Position numbers and translations under genes: made by a program. A stretch of 11,012 nt of DNA from DATJWY01 sp035500775 (GTDB lineage: Bacteria; Pseudomonadota; Alphaproteobacteria; Acetobacterales; Acetobacteraceae), in the NCBI GenBank assembly GCA_035500775.1, contig DATJWY010000188.1, positions 1 through 11,012 on the forward strand, read 5' to 3'. Numbering within the stretch: position 1 is the first letter of the stretch; each line of letters begins with the position of its first letter. This document shows positions 1 through 6,872 of this stretch, piece by piece. The notes under the pieces were generated by a model, which was given only the letters and a program-made list of their open reading frames with translations, searched no databases and was not told where the DNA came from.

Positions 1-251
1 TGCGCCGCCTCGATCGCCAGGATCAGCGCCGCGCCCGAGGTGTCGCAGAAGGCGACGGCACCGAGATCGAGCGCGAGCCGCTCGCCGCGCGTCCGCTTCG
101 CCGCCGCGATCGTCGGCATCCAGAGATGCGCGACCTCCTCCAGCGTCAGCCGGCCGGCGAGGGTCAGGCTTTGGCCGCCATCGCGGTCCGGGTGGAGGAC
201 CGGGGCGACGGGCGCCACCGCCGCGCGCGGCCCCGGCTCAACCATGCCCAT
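1..251 (-). CDS. STAS-domain protein, probably N-terminus of an MlaE-type ABC permease (partial)
   Basis: Only the first 83 codons are inside the window; the gene continues past the left edge. The visible protein begins MGMVEPGPR, and from about residue 25 it reads as a STAS fold: a short beta segment (QSLTLAGRLTLEEV), a helix, then LALDLGAVAFCDTSGAALIL. The DTSG stretch sits where STAS domains carry the conserved Asp/Ser loop. In alphaproteobacteria such a domain is often fused in front of an MlaE permease that moves phospholipids between outer and inner membranes, which is my preferred reading. A free-standing MlaB-like STAS protein cannot be excluded. The start at 251 is preceded by AAGG at 259-262 with 7-base spacing; a second in-frame ATG lies two codons on. 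The start lies 18 bases beyond the stop of the binding-protein gene, same strand, so co-transcription is likely. Confidence 0.7.
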   Translation of the reverse strand, partial: MGMVEPGPRAAVAPVAPVLHPDRDGGQSLTLAGRLTLEEVAHLWMPTIAAAKRTRGERLALDLGAVAFCDTSGAALILAIEAA

Positions 252-269
252 CGCGCGGCCTTGGCGGCA

Positions 270-1427
270 TCAATGCGCGAGCCAGGCGTCGAAGCGCCGG
301 GTCAGCGCCGCGCGGTTGGCGGCCCAGAACGCGGCGTCGATCGGCAGCGACGCGGCGAGATGCGCCGGGGCGGAGGGGGAAATCTCCTGCAGCGTCGCCG
401 CGCTCTCCGCCGGCTGGCGCGCGAGCCCGCCCAGGAAGGTGGCGCGGGTGAAGGCCGCCTGCCGCGCCGGGTCGGCGGCGAAGGCGAGGAAGCGCAGCGC
501 CGCGCCGCGGTTGGGGCTGCCCTTCAGCACCGCCCAGCTCTCCATGCTGGTGAGTGCCTCGTCCCATTGCACGCCGAAATGCCGGTGCCGGGCGGCGTTG
601 GTGGCGAAGACGCGCGGCGCCTCGGCGGTGGTCAGCAGCACGCCGCCGGAGCCGAGCAATTGCAGCGCCTGCGCCGGCGTGTCCCACCAGGCGATGTAGG
701 GCCGGAGCTGGTCGAGCTTGCGGAAGGCACGGTCCACCCCCTCCGGCGCCGCGAGGACGTGATAGACATCGGCGGGGGCGACGCCGTCGGCGAGCAGGGC
801 CAACTCCAGATTGCCCTCCGGCCCGCGCCGCAGGCCGCGCCGTCCGGGGGTGCGCGCGACATCCCAGAAATCGGCCCAGGCCGGCGTTACCTGCTGCTTG
901 TCGCGGTCCCAGGCCAGGACGGTCGCAGTCAGCGTCGCGCCGACGCCGCATTCGCCGATGGCTTGCGGCAAATAGTGGTCGCGGCCGCCGATCGCGGTCC
1001 AGTCCGGCGGCTCGAACAGCCCGTCGCGGCAGCCGGCGAGCAGCAACTCGGCCGGCAGTTCGGCGATATCGGCGATGGGGGCGGGCGCGGCGTGGGCGGG
1101 CGGCGCGGCCGGCGCCGGGGCGGTCTTCTCCGTCCGGCCCGCGCCGGGACGGGGGCCTGGCGAGGGCCGGGAAGGCGCGGTGCGGGAGGGCGTGGCCGGC
1201 GCCGGGCGGGCCGGCTCCGCGTCGGGCCAGGGCACTTCCCGGATGGCGATTCCGGTGGCCTCGGTGAAGGGCCGGAACAGCAGGCGGCGCTGCGCCTCCT
1301 GGTAGAGGGAGGGGCGGAGCGCGATGGTCAGGGTCGCCGGCGCGGCCGGGGCTGGCCTTGGGGAGGCGAGTCCAGGGCAGGCAAGCCCGATCGCCGCCGC
1401 GATCGCCAGGATGATGCGGGGTTTCAT
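270..1427 (-). CDS. PotD-like ABC transporter substrate-binding protein with a Pro/Ala-rich insert
   Basis: A 385-residue periplasmic solute-binding protein of the spermidine/putrescine (PotD/SBP_bac_8) type. The start at 1427 gives MKPR followed by a hydrophobic Sec signal (IILAIAAAIGLA); an in-frame ATG at 1481 would add 18 charged residues ahead of it and is less likely. Family marks: mature N-lobe LTIALRPSLYQEAQ and PFTEATGI (about 32-61), CRDGLFEPPDW (133-143), ECGVGA, WADFWDVARTPGRRGLRRG (184-202), DVYHVLAAPEGVDRAFRKL (220-238), WAVLKGSPNRGAA (298-310). Residues about 72-117 are a low-complexity Pro/Ala/Arg stretch where relatives have an ordered segment. The position that often reads WNGR in relatives is AEAPR here (269-272). 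It follows the ABC ATPase gene (gap 96 bases) and presumably worked with it, but no permease gene is visible. The ligand is unknown; polyamine is a family-level guess. Confidence 0.85.
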   Translation of the reverse strand: MKPRIILAIAAAIGLACPGLASPRPAPAAPATLTIALRPSLYQEAQRRLLFRPFTEATGIAIREVPWPDAEPARPAPATPSRTAPSRPSPGPRPGAGRTEKTAPAPAAPPAHAAPAPIADIAELPAELLLAGCRDGLFEPPDWTAIGGRDHYLPQAIGECGVGATLTATVLAWDRDKQQVTPAWADFWDVARTPGRRGLRRGPEGNLELALLADGVAPADVYHVLAAPEGVDRAFRKLDQLRPYIAWWDTPAQALQLLGSGGVLLTTAEAPRVFATNAARHRHFGVQWDEALTSMESWAVLKGSPNRGAALRFLAFAADPARQAAFTRATFLGGLARQPAESAATLQEISPSAPAHLAASLPIDAAFWAANRAALTRRFDAWLAH

Positions 1428-1523
1428 GCCGGCCTGCACGCGGTTCGGTTCCCTTTCAGGCCGTATCTTGCGGAACCCCAAGCCTAGACCTGGGCGGCGG
1501 AGGCAGCAACCCAGGGGCGACTT

Positions 1524-2621
1524 TCAGCCGGTCTCGTTCAGGGCTACGGCCAGCGCATGATGGGGCTGCCATGCGACGGCGCCGCTCCGCCCCGGCGCGA
1601 GTCCGGCGAGGCCGGCGGCGGCGGGCCGCTTCACCAGCAGTTCCACCCCCGAGCCGATCAGCAGCCGCAGCCGCACATGGTCGCCGCGATAGGCCATGTC
1701 GATCAGCGTCGCCGGCAGGGCGTTGCCGCCCAGCTCCGCGGCGCTGACCGGGGCGTGGGCGATGCGCTCGGGCCGCACGCAGACCACGACGCGGTCGCCT
1801 TCCCGCAGTCCCTCGGCGGGGCGCGCCTCCACGGCGAGGCCGCAATCCAGCCGCACCGGAGCGAGATCGTCCTCCACCGCGCCGAGCGTGCCGGGCAGCA
1901 GGTTGATGTCCCCGGTGCAGCGGGCGACGAAGCCGCTCGCCGGGTCCTCGTACAGCGCGGCCGGCGCCGCCACCTGTTCCAGCCGGCCCTGGCGCAGCAC
2001 CGCGACCCGGTGGGACAGCGACAGCGCCGCCGCCGGCTCGCGCGTCGCGAGCAGGGTGGTGACGCCGGACCAGTCATGCACGCGGCGGAGATCGACCAGC
2101 GCGTCCTCGCGCTCGCCGGGGTCGAGGCCGTGCAGCGGATCGTCCAGCAGCAGGAGGCGCGGCTCGCCCAGCAGGGCGCGGCCGAGCATGATCCGGAATT
2201 GGTCGGCGGCGGAGAGCCCGGCCGGGACATGCGTCGCCACCTCGCCGAGGCGCAGCAGGTCCAGCACCCGGTCCACCGCGTGGCGGCGTGCCGCCACGGG
2301 CATGCGGCGCAAGGCGGGGGCGAGGGCGAGATTGTCCCGCACGTCGAGGCGCCGGAGCAGCGCGTCCTCCGCGGCGACGAGGGCGAAGCCGCGCCGGTCC
2401 GCCGGCCGCCGGTCCAGATCCTCGCCCTCGCACAGGATTCCGCCCGCCGCCTTGCGCCGTTCCCCGGCAAGCAGCCGCAGCAGGCTCGTCTTGCCGGCGC
2501 CGGCGGGACCGAGCAGGGTGAGGAATTCGCCGTGCGCGACGTCGAGCGAGACGGCGCGGAGAGTCTGGACGCCACCTTGCCAGGCATCAACGGCGCGGAG
2601 GCTGAGGAACGGGTCGGGCAT
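1524..2621 (-). CDS. PotA-like ABC transporter ATP-binding protein with degenerate catalytic motifs
   Basis: A 365-residue protein with the architecture of polyamine/iron-type importer ATPases: nucleotide-binding domain (1-235), then a C-terminal TOBE region with VCVRPERI (280-287) and DMAYRGDHVRLRL (308-320). Walker A is intact (GPAGAGKTS, 38-46). The other ATPase motifs depart from consensus. The Q-loop segment LVAAEDALL has Ala84 where Gln is expected, the signature reads LSAAD (136-140) instead of LSGGQ, Walker B ends LLLLDDP with Asp161 in place of the catalytic Glu, and the H-loop reads LATREP with Arg194 in place of His. The protein therefore probably binds ATP but may hydrolyse it poorly or need a partner subunit. 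Start chosen at 2621 (MPDPFLSL), matching the usual domain start; only a weak GGGGAA lies upstream. The frame stays open further upstream, but that stretch is low-complexity and unconserved-looking. It is first in a minus-strand run with the binding protein. Confidence 0.88.
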   Translation of the reverse strand: MPDPFLSLRAVDAWQGGVQTLRAVSLDVAHGEFLTLLGPAGAGKTSLLRLLAGERRKAAGGILCEGEDLDRRPADRRGFALVAAEDALLRRLDVRDNLALAPALRRMPVAARRHAVDRVLDLLRLGEVATHVPAGLSAADQFRIMLGRALLGEPRLLLLDDPLHGLDPGEREDALVDLRRVHDWSGVTTLLATREPAAALSLSHRVAVLRQGRLEQVAAPAALYEDPASGFVARCTGDINLLPGTLGAVEDDLAPVRLDCGLAVEARPAEGLREGDRVVVCVRPERIAHAPVSAAELGGNALPATLIDMAYRGDHVRLRLLIGSGVELLVKRPAAAGLAGLAPGRSGAVAWQPHHALAVALNETG

Positions 2622-2641
2622 GGGGTACTCATTCCCCGGAA

Positions 2642-2666
2642 GCAACCTGTCCCGCAAGATCACGTT
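2642..2666 (+). promoter_or_regulatory. Possible EcfG-type general-stress promoter
   Basis: GCAAC at 2642-2646 and CGTT at 2663-2666 are separated by 16 bases. The alphaproteobacterial EcfG consensus is GGAAC-N16/17-CGTT, so this has one mismatch. It lies in the 230-base divergent region, about 185 bases ahead of the DUF883-type gene, a family often under general stress control. The long leader and the mismatch make it uncertain. The same intergenic region also holds a 9-base direct repeat CCGGATCGG at 2794-2802 and 2813-2821. Confidence 0.2.
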
Positions 2667-2851
2667 GACCGGAGACTGATTCGGGGCAAGATCGCCCGGA
2701 GCCCGGCTCGGTCCGGGTATTCGTGCGGGCCTGTTCCTCCATCCGGGCGTAAGTGTCCAGAGGGGATTGTTTTCATCTTCGCCTGCGCTGCCGCCGGATC
2801 GGATGGTCCCGTCCGGATCGGGGGCGCACCAGCCGTGGGAGAAAGCCGAGC

Positions 2852-3121
2852 ATGGCCGCGACCGACAAAATCGAGGAAACCGCCCAGGATGCCCGGGAGC
2901 AGCTCCGCCAGTTGCGCGACCAGGTCGAACAATTGATGGCCGAGCGCGTCCGCCCGGCGCTGGCCGACGCCGCCGAGCGGGCCGGGGAGGCCGCACACCG
3001 GGCGCGCGATTTCACCGGCGAGCAGGCGGCGGTGGTTTCCGGCCATGTGCGCGAGCGGCCGCTGACCGCGATCCTGATCGCGGCCGGTGTCGGCTACCTG
3101 CTCGGCCGCGTCACCCGCTGA
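2852..3121 (+). CDS. DUF883/ElaB-YqjD-like small membrane-anchored protein
   Basis: An 89-residue protein. Residues 1-65 are a charged, Ala/Glu/Arg/Gln-rich helical region likely to form a coiled coil (KIEETAQDAREQLRQLRDQV). Residues 66-89 read HVRERPLTAILIAAGVGYLL then GRVTR. The Arg-Pro-Leu followed by a glycine-containing hydrophobic segment and a basic tail is the hallmark of the DUF883 (YqjD/ElaB) family. In E. coli, members are tail-anchored in the inner membrane, can associate with ribosomes and are induced in stationary phase; that role is transferred by family only. Start at 2852 is preceded by GGGAGAAAG (2837-2845). It is followed after 3 bases by another membrane-protein gene, so the two are almost surely one transcript. 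Confidence 0.85.
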   Translation: MAATDKIEETAQDAREQLRQLRDQVEQLMAERVRPALADAAERAGEAAHRARDFTGEQAAVVSGHVRERPLTAILIAAGVGYLLGRVTR

Positions 3122-3124
3122 CCG

Positions 3125-3529
3125 ATGCGAACCCTCCGCCTCGCGCGCGTCGCCGCCCAGGCGGAGGGCGTGCGCCTCCGCCGACTCGTCCGGCAGGCCG
3201 TCATCCGCGTCCTGTTCGCCGTCATCGCCGCGATATTCGCGACATCGGCGCTGGCGCTGCTGCATGCCCTGGCGTGGACTGCCCTGGTGCAATACGCCCG
3301 CCTGTCGCCGTTCGTCGCCGCCGCCATCGTGTTTGGCGCGGATGTGGCGTGCGCAATGCTGTTTGGCCTGCTCGCGGCGGGAAAGCGGCGCGATCCGGTC
3401 GAGCGGGAGGCGCGGGATGTGCGGGATCAGTCGATCCGGGCACTTCGCGCCGAGATTTCCGGGATGCTGATGCTGCGCCTGCTCACGCTGATCGCCGTGC
3501 AAGCCTGGCGCATGCGTAAGCGTGCCTGA
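3125..3529 (+). CDS. Small two-helix membrane protein, phage-holin-superfamily-like
   Basis: A 134-residue protein that starts 3 bases after the stop of the DUF883-type gene. A basic N-terminus (residues 1-24, rich in Arg) leads into two hydrophobic segments at about 26-50 (VIRVLFAVIAAIFATSALAL and onward) and 62-86 (PFVAAAIVFGADVACAMLF). A charged linker (KRRDPVEREARDVRDQ) and a shorter hydrophobic C-terminal helix (112-126) follow. Genes of this layout next to DUF883 genes are often called phage holin superfamily III or YqjE-like; I make that link from context and topology, not from a clear motif. It is probably an inner-membrane partner of the upstream protein in an envelope-stress unit. 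No sign of nearby prophage genes, so a lytic holin role is unlikely. Confidence 0.65.
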   Translation: MRTLRLARVAAQAEGVRLRRLVRQAVIRVLFAVIAAIFATSALALLHALAWTALVQYARLSPFVAAAIVFGADVACAMLFGLLAAGKRRDPVEREARDVRDQSIRALRAEISGMLMLRLLTLIAVQAWRMRKRA

Positions 3530-3597
3530 GGCGGCAGGAAAGACCAGGGGCGCTCCCTTCGAGGCCATTTCATTGTCGGCCATTCCGGCCAATGGAG

Positions 3598-3620
3598 CCA
3601 TGGGGCGCTCCGCCCCATGG
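3598..3620 (+). repeat. Perfect 10-bp GC-rich hairpin after the membrane-protein genes
   Basis: CCATGGGGCG (3598-3607) and CGCCCCATGG (3611-3620) pair perfectly around the loop CTC. It lies about 70 bases after the stop at 3529 and could end transcription of the two-gene unit, though no T-run follows. A nearby AAGACCAGGG-like stretch (3539-3550) and the shared GGGC-TCC-GCCC type core resemble the stem-loops at 6873-6889, suggesting the same repeat family. Confidence 0.55.
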
Positions 3621-3673
3621 GCGTGGGTTGTTCCGGGGCATCGCGCCTTGCCGGAACGCGGCCCCCTGTCCGG

Positions 3674-3734
3674 TCGTCATAATCAAAAAACGGTGCTATC
3701 GTTACAAAAAGAAATGATTATCTCGTCGTTATAA
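3674..3734 (+). promoter_or_regulatory. AT-rich promoter region with three copies of TCGTYAYAA
   Basis: The sequence changes abruptly from GC-rich to AT-rich at about 3675. Three related 9-mers follow on the same strand: TCGTCATAA (3674-3682), TCGTTACAA (3699-3707) and TCGTTATAA (3726-3734), with start-to-start distances of 25 and 27 bases. They look like sites for a transcription factor controlling the downstream synthase gene. Possible -10-like hexamers are TATAAG (3730-3735) and CATAAT (3774-3779), but I find no convincing -35 at proper spacing, so the start of transcription is not assigned. Confidence 0.35.
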
Positions 3735-3787
3735 GATTTCTCCATCATTCGTCTCATTTGGTGCGCTCTCGGACATAATGGTTAATT

Positions 3788-3793
3788 AAGGGA
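3788..3793 (+). promoter_or_regulatory. Ribosome binding site of the A-T-TE gene
   Basis: AAGGGA lies 7 bases before the ATG at 3801, just after the palindrome TTAATTAA (3782-3789). It is the clearest Shine-Dalgarno signal in the window and fixes the start of the large gene. Confidence 0.75.
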
Positions 3794-3800
3794 TACGATC

Positions 3801-6800
3801 ATGGCGAATGGGGTAGCTCTACCCTCGGTGTGCTTCATCCCGGATCGGATGCGCGTAAAATCCTCACAGACCACAGAATTCATAAACTATTATGAAAATA
3901 TAAATAAAGTTGAATTTCAGGATTATTCTGATTTCTCGCAGCGCGCGATCCGTGAATTTCGTTTATTCTGGCGCGCGTTCCTCGATTGGTCGGCGCCCCT
4001 GACCGAAGGCGTGCCCGATCCCGTATGCCGTGGCGACGGGATCGAGGAGGCAGAGTTCTTTCCCAACCTGCGGCTGAACTATGCCGAAAACCTGTTGGAG
4101 GGTGACGACGAATTGCCGGCGGTGATCGCCTGCCATGCCGGCCGGCCGGCGGAGCATCTGAGCCGCGGGTCCTTGCGCGAGCGCGTGCGGCGTGCTGCGT
4201 CCGGCCTTGCCGCTCTTGGGGTCGGGCCGGCGGACCGCGTGGTCGCGATCACCTATAACGATGCCGACGCGATCGTGGCTTGTCTCGCCACGGCGGCCCT
4301 CGGCGCCAGTTTCTCCACCGCGGCGCCGGGCATGGGCGCGCCGGCGATCCTGAGCCGGTTCGGTCAGCTCTCCCCGGTTGTCCTGGTCGCGCATACGGAG
4401 GACCGGCCAGGGAATCCATTGCGGGACAGTCTCGCCGAAATCATCGCCGGGCTGCCCTCGCTGCGCTCCCTGGTCACGCTGGGCGAGGCCGCGCCGGTGG
4501 CGGAGTGCGGGCTGCCGGTGCATCGCCTCGCCGATCTCATCGAAACCGCGTCGCCGCTCTCAGGCTGGCAGCGTTTTCCCTTCAATCATCCGCTGTTCAT
4601 CCTGTTTTCGTCCGGCACGACGGGAGTGCCCAAATGCATCGTGCATGGCGCCGGCGGCACGCTGCTGGAGCATCTGAAGGAACACCGGCTGCATACCGAT
4701 CTGCGGCGCGGCGAGCGGTTGTTCTTTCAGACCTCCTGCGCCTGGATGATGTGGAATTGGCAGCTTTCGGCGCTCGCCAGCAAAGTCACGCTCGTCCTCT
4801 ACGACGGCCCGGTGGAGGAGGCCGATACGCTGTGGTCCATCGTGGCGGAACACGCGGTGGACGTGTTCGGCACCAGCCCGGCCTATCTCAAGCTATGCGA
4901 GAGCGTCGGCTCCGTGCCGGCGAACCAGTATGATCTCACCCGCTTGCGGGCGATTCTCTCCACCGGCTCGGTCCTGTATGACGCGCAGTACGACTGGGTG
5001 TTGCGGGATGTGAAGCGGCTGCCGATCCAGTCGATTTCCGGTGGCACCGATATCATCGGCTGCTTTGTGCTGGGTAATCCAAACCTGCCCGTATATCGCG
5101 GCGAGGCGCAGTGCCGCAGCCTGGGGCTGGATGTGGATGCGGTCGGCGCGGCGCGGGGCGAGATCGGCGAGTTGGTGTGCCGCAACCCGTTTCCCTCGCG
5201 ACCGCTCGGCTTTTTCGGCGATACCGGCGGCGAGCGGTTCCATGATGCCTATTTCAGCCAGAATCCGGGGCTGTGGACGCATGGCGACCGCATCGCCTTC
5301 AGCGCGCTGGGCACGGCACGGCTGTATGGCCGTTCCGATGGCGTTCTGAACGTGCGCGGCATACGCCTCGGCACCGCCGAGATCTACGCGGCCTTGCAGG
5401 ACGTGCCGGAACTGGTCGAGGCCATGGCGGTCGAGCAGGCATTACCCGACACCCCGGCCGGGAGCCGGATGGTTCTGTTCGTCGTTCTCAGCCCGGGGGT
5501 CGCGCTGACCAGCGCGCTGATCCTGCGATTGCGGCGGGAGATCAAGCGGCATGCCTCCGCCGACCATGTGCCGGGCTTGATCATCGACGCGCCGGAACTG
5601 CCGACTACCCATAGCGGTAAGCTCTCCGAGCGCGCGGCCACGGACATCATCAACGGCTATCCGGTACGCAACCGGGAGGCGCTGCGTAATCCTGCCTGTC
5701 TGGAGGTCATCGCCGCGCATCCGGCGCTCCGCCCGGGCACCGCGCCGGTGGTGGCGGCGAAGAGCGGCCAGGGCACTGAGGCGGTGCTCCAGGCCATCTG
5801 GGCCCGCGCTTTCGGTGTGGGCAGCATCGGTGTGGACGAGGATTTCTTCGCGCTCGGCGGGGATTCGTTGATGGCGGTCGCCATCTGCGCCGAGATCACC
5901 GAAGCTTTCGGCTACGACCTGCCGATCGCGACGCTGTTTCATGCCAGCACCATCGCCGCCCTGGCCCGGCTGCTGGATGGCGGCGTGGTGTGGCAGGGGG
6001 ATTCTCCTCTGGTGTTGCTGAGGGCGGGGGAGGGACGGCCGGTGTTCCTGCTGCACAGCATCGACGGCAACGTATTCGAGTGGCACGCGCTGCTGCGCCG
6101 GCTGGATAGCCTCGGCCGTCCGATCGAGGCCTTGCAGGCACGCGGTCTTGACCCTGCCGAGACGGCGTCGGCAACGGTGGAGGAGATGGCCGCCGACTAT
6201 ATCGGCCTGATCCGTGCCCGGCAGCCCGAGGGGCCCTATACCTTGCTCGGCTATTCGTTCGGCGGGCTGCTCGCCTACGAGATCGCCGTGCGCCTGAACC
6301 GCCTCGGCGAGACTGTTGATCTGCTCGGCCTGATCGACACCAACGTGCATGCGAGGACGCTGCCCCCGCTCGCCTGGCTGAGCTTTCGCCTTGGACGGCT
6401 GGGACAGTTCTACCGGAGGATGGGGGGGCGGGGCATGCTGAGCTTCGTCTGGCAGAAAGTGCGGTGCAGCGCGCGCGGGCAGGCGCTGGTGTCCCAGCCC
6501 GATTTCAGCAACAGCGCCGGGGTGGTGCTGCCGCCCGTGCTGCAGCGCGTCCGCCTCGCCTGCGAGCGCGCCCTTGATGCCTACAACCCGCCCTCCTATC
6601 CGGGCGAGGCGGTGTTCTTTCGCTCCCAGGAACGGCGCATCCAGTTCTGCGATCCGTTGATTGTCTGGCGGCGTCGGGCGTCCTCGGTGCGCATCGTGGA
6701 CGTCCCCGGCAGTCACACGACGATGCTCCAGGAGCCGAATGTTGGGCAGCTGGGGATGGAAATCGGGCGCTGCCTGTACGGCAGCTTCCCGGCTCCGCGC

Positions 6801-6857
6801 GCGGTTGCCCCGGCTGCCGCGCAACCGGCCCTCCGTGATGCGGCCACGGTGGGATGA
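3801..6857 (+). CDS. Three-domain A-T-TE synthase: AACS-like adenylation, carrier, thioesterase
   Basis: A 1018-residue enzyme. Residues 1 to about 640 match acetoacetyl-CoA synthetase end to end: N-terminal cap with FQDYSDFSQ and FWRAFLDW, P-loop FSSGTTGVPKCIVHG (269-283), WMMWNWQLS (315-323), STGS (387-390), SISGGTDI (411-418), GRSDGVLNVRGIRLGTAEIY (510-529), and HSGK with the catalytic Lys607. Residues 655-727 are a carrier domain with FFALGGDSL, phosphopantetheine site Ser689. Residues about 735-995 are a type I thioesterase with GYSFGG (nucleophile Ser819), LIDT (Asp846) and GSHTTML (His972). All three active sites look intact, so the protein probably adenylates a carboxylic acid (a beta-keto acid is a guess from the AACS kinship), loads it onto its own carrier and releases or condenses it with the thioesterase. 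It has its own strong RBS and is flanked by unrelated genes. Codons 21-47 are AT-rich, unlike the rest. A phosphopantetheinyl transferase must be supplied from elsewhere. The product is unknown. Confidence 0.9.
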   Translation: MANGVALPSVCFIPDRMRVKSSQTTEFINYYENINKVEFQDYSDFSQRAIREFRLFWRAFLDWSAPLTEGVPDPVCRGDGIEEAEFFPNLRLNYAENLLEGDDELPAVIACHAGRPAEHLSRGSLRERVRRAASGLAALGVGPADRVVAITYNDADAIVACLATAALGASFSTAAPGMGAPAILSRFGQLSPVVLVAHTEDRPGNPLRDSLAEIIAGLPSLRSLVTLGEAAPVAECGLPVHRLADLIETASPLSGWQRFPFNHPLFILFSSGTTGVPKCIVHGAGGTLLEHLKEHRLHTDLRRGERLFFQTSCAWMMWNWQLSALASKVTLVLYDGPVEEADTLWSIVAEHAVDVFGTSPAYLKLCESVGSVPANQYDLTRLRAILSTGSVLYDAQYDWVLRDVKRLPIQSISGGTDIIGCFVLGNPNLPVYRGEAQCRSLGLDVDAVGAARGEIGELVCRNPFPSRPLGFFGDTGGERFHDAYFSQNPGLWTHGDRIAFSALGTARLYGRSDGVLNVRGIRLGTAEIYAALQDVPELVEAMAVEQALPDTPAGSRMVLFVVLSPGVALTSALILRLRREIKRHASADHVPGLIIDAPELPTTHSGKLSERAATDIINGYPVRNREALRNPACLEVIAAHPALRPGTAPVVAAKSGQGTEAVLQAIWARAFGVGSIGVDEDFFALGGDSLMAVAICAEITEAFGYDLPIATLFHASTIAALARLLDGGVVWQGDSPLVLLRAGEGRPVFLLHSIDGNVFEWHALLRRLDSLGRPIEALQARGLDPAETASATVEEMAADYIGLIRARQPEGPYTLLGYSFGGLLAYEIAVRLNRLGETVDLLGLIDTNVHARTLPPLAWLSFRLGRLGQFYRRMGGRGMLSFVWQKVRCSARGQALVSQPDFSNSAGVVLPPVLQRVRLACERALDAYNPPSYPGEAVFFRSQERRIQFCDPLIVWRRRASSVRIVDVPGSHTTMLQEPNVGQLGMEIGRCLYGSFPAPRAVAPAAAQPALRDAATVG

Positions 6858-6872
6858 TGGTGGGGGGCAAGA

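Noticed and set aside
126..1487. Long plus-strand open frame (453 codons) opposite the binding-protein gene
   Set aside because: Arg/Gly/Ala-rich without any domain; it mirrors the real minus-strand gene, as expected at this GC content.
1489..1515. Inverted repeat CCTGGG/CCCAGG between the ATPase and binding-protein genes as terminator
   Set aside because: Six-base stem with a 15-base loop and no T-run; too weak to call.
1557..2936. Long plus-strand open frame (459 codons) opposite the ABC ATPase gene
   Set aside because: No recognisable motifs and His/Gln/Arg-rich; the minus strand carries Walker A and TOBE motifs.
2622..2996. In-frame upstream extension of the ABC ATPase by 125 codons
   Set aside because: The added residues are low-complexity Pro/Arg/Gly, overlap the DUF883 gene on the other strand, and ABC ATPases start at about MPDPFLSL.
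2660..3601. Minus-strand open frame (313 codons) across the two small membrane-protein genes
   Set aside because: Gln/His/Arg-rich shadow; the plus-strand products have clear membrane segments and a DUF883 tail.
3522..3734. 70-codon plus-strand open frame in the intergenic region
   Set aside because: It runs through the hairpin and the AT-rich promoter repeats, has no Shine-Dalgarno and no family resemblance.
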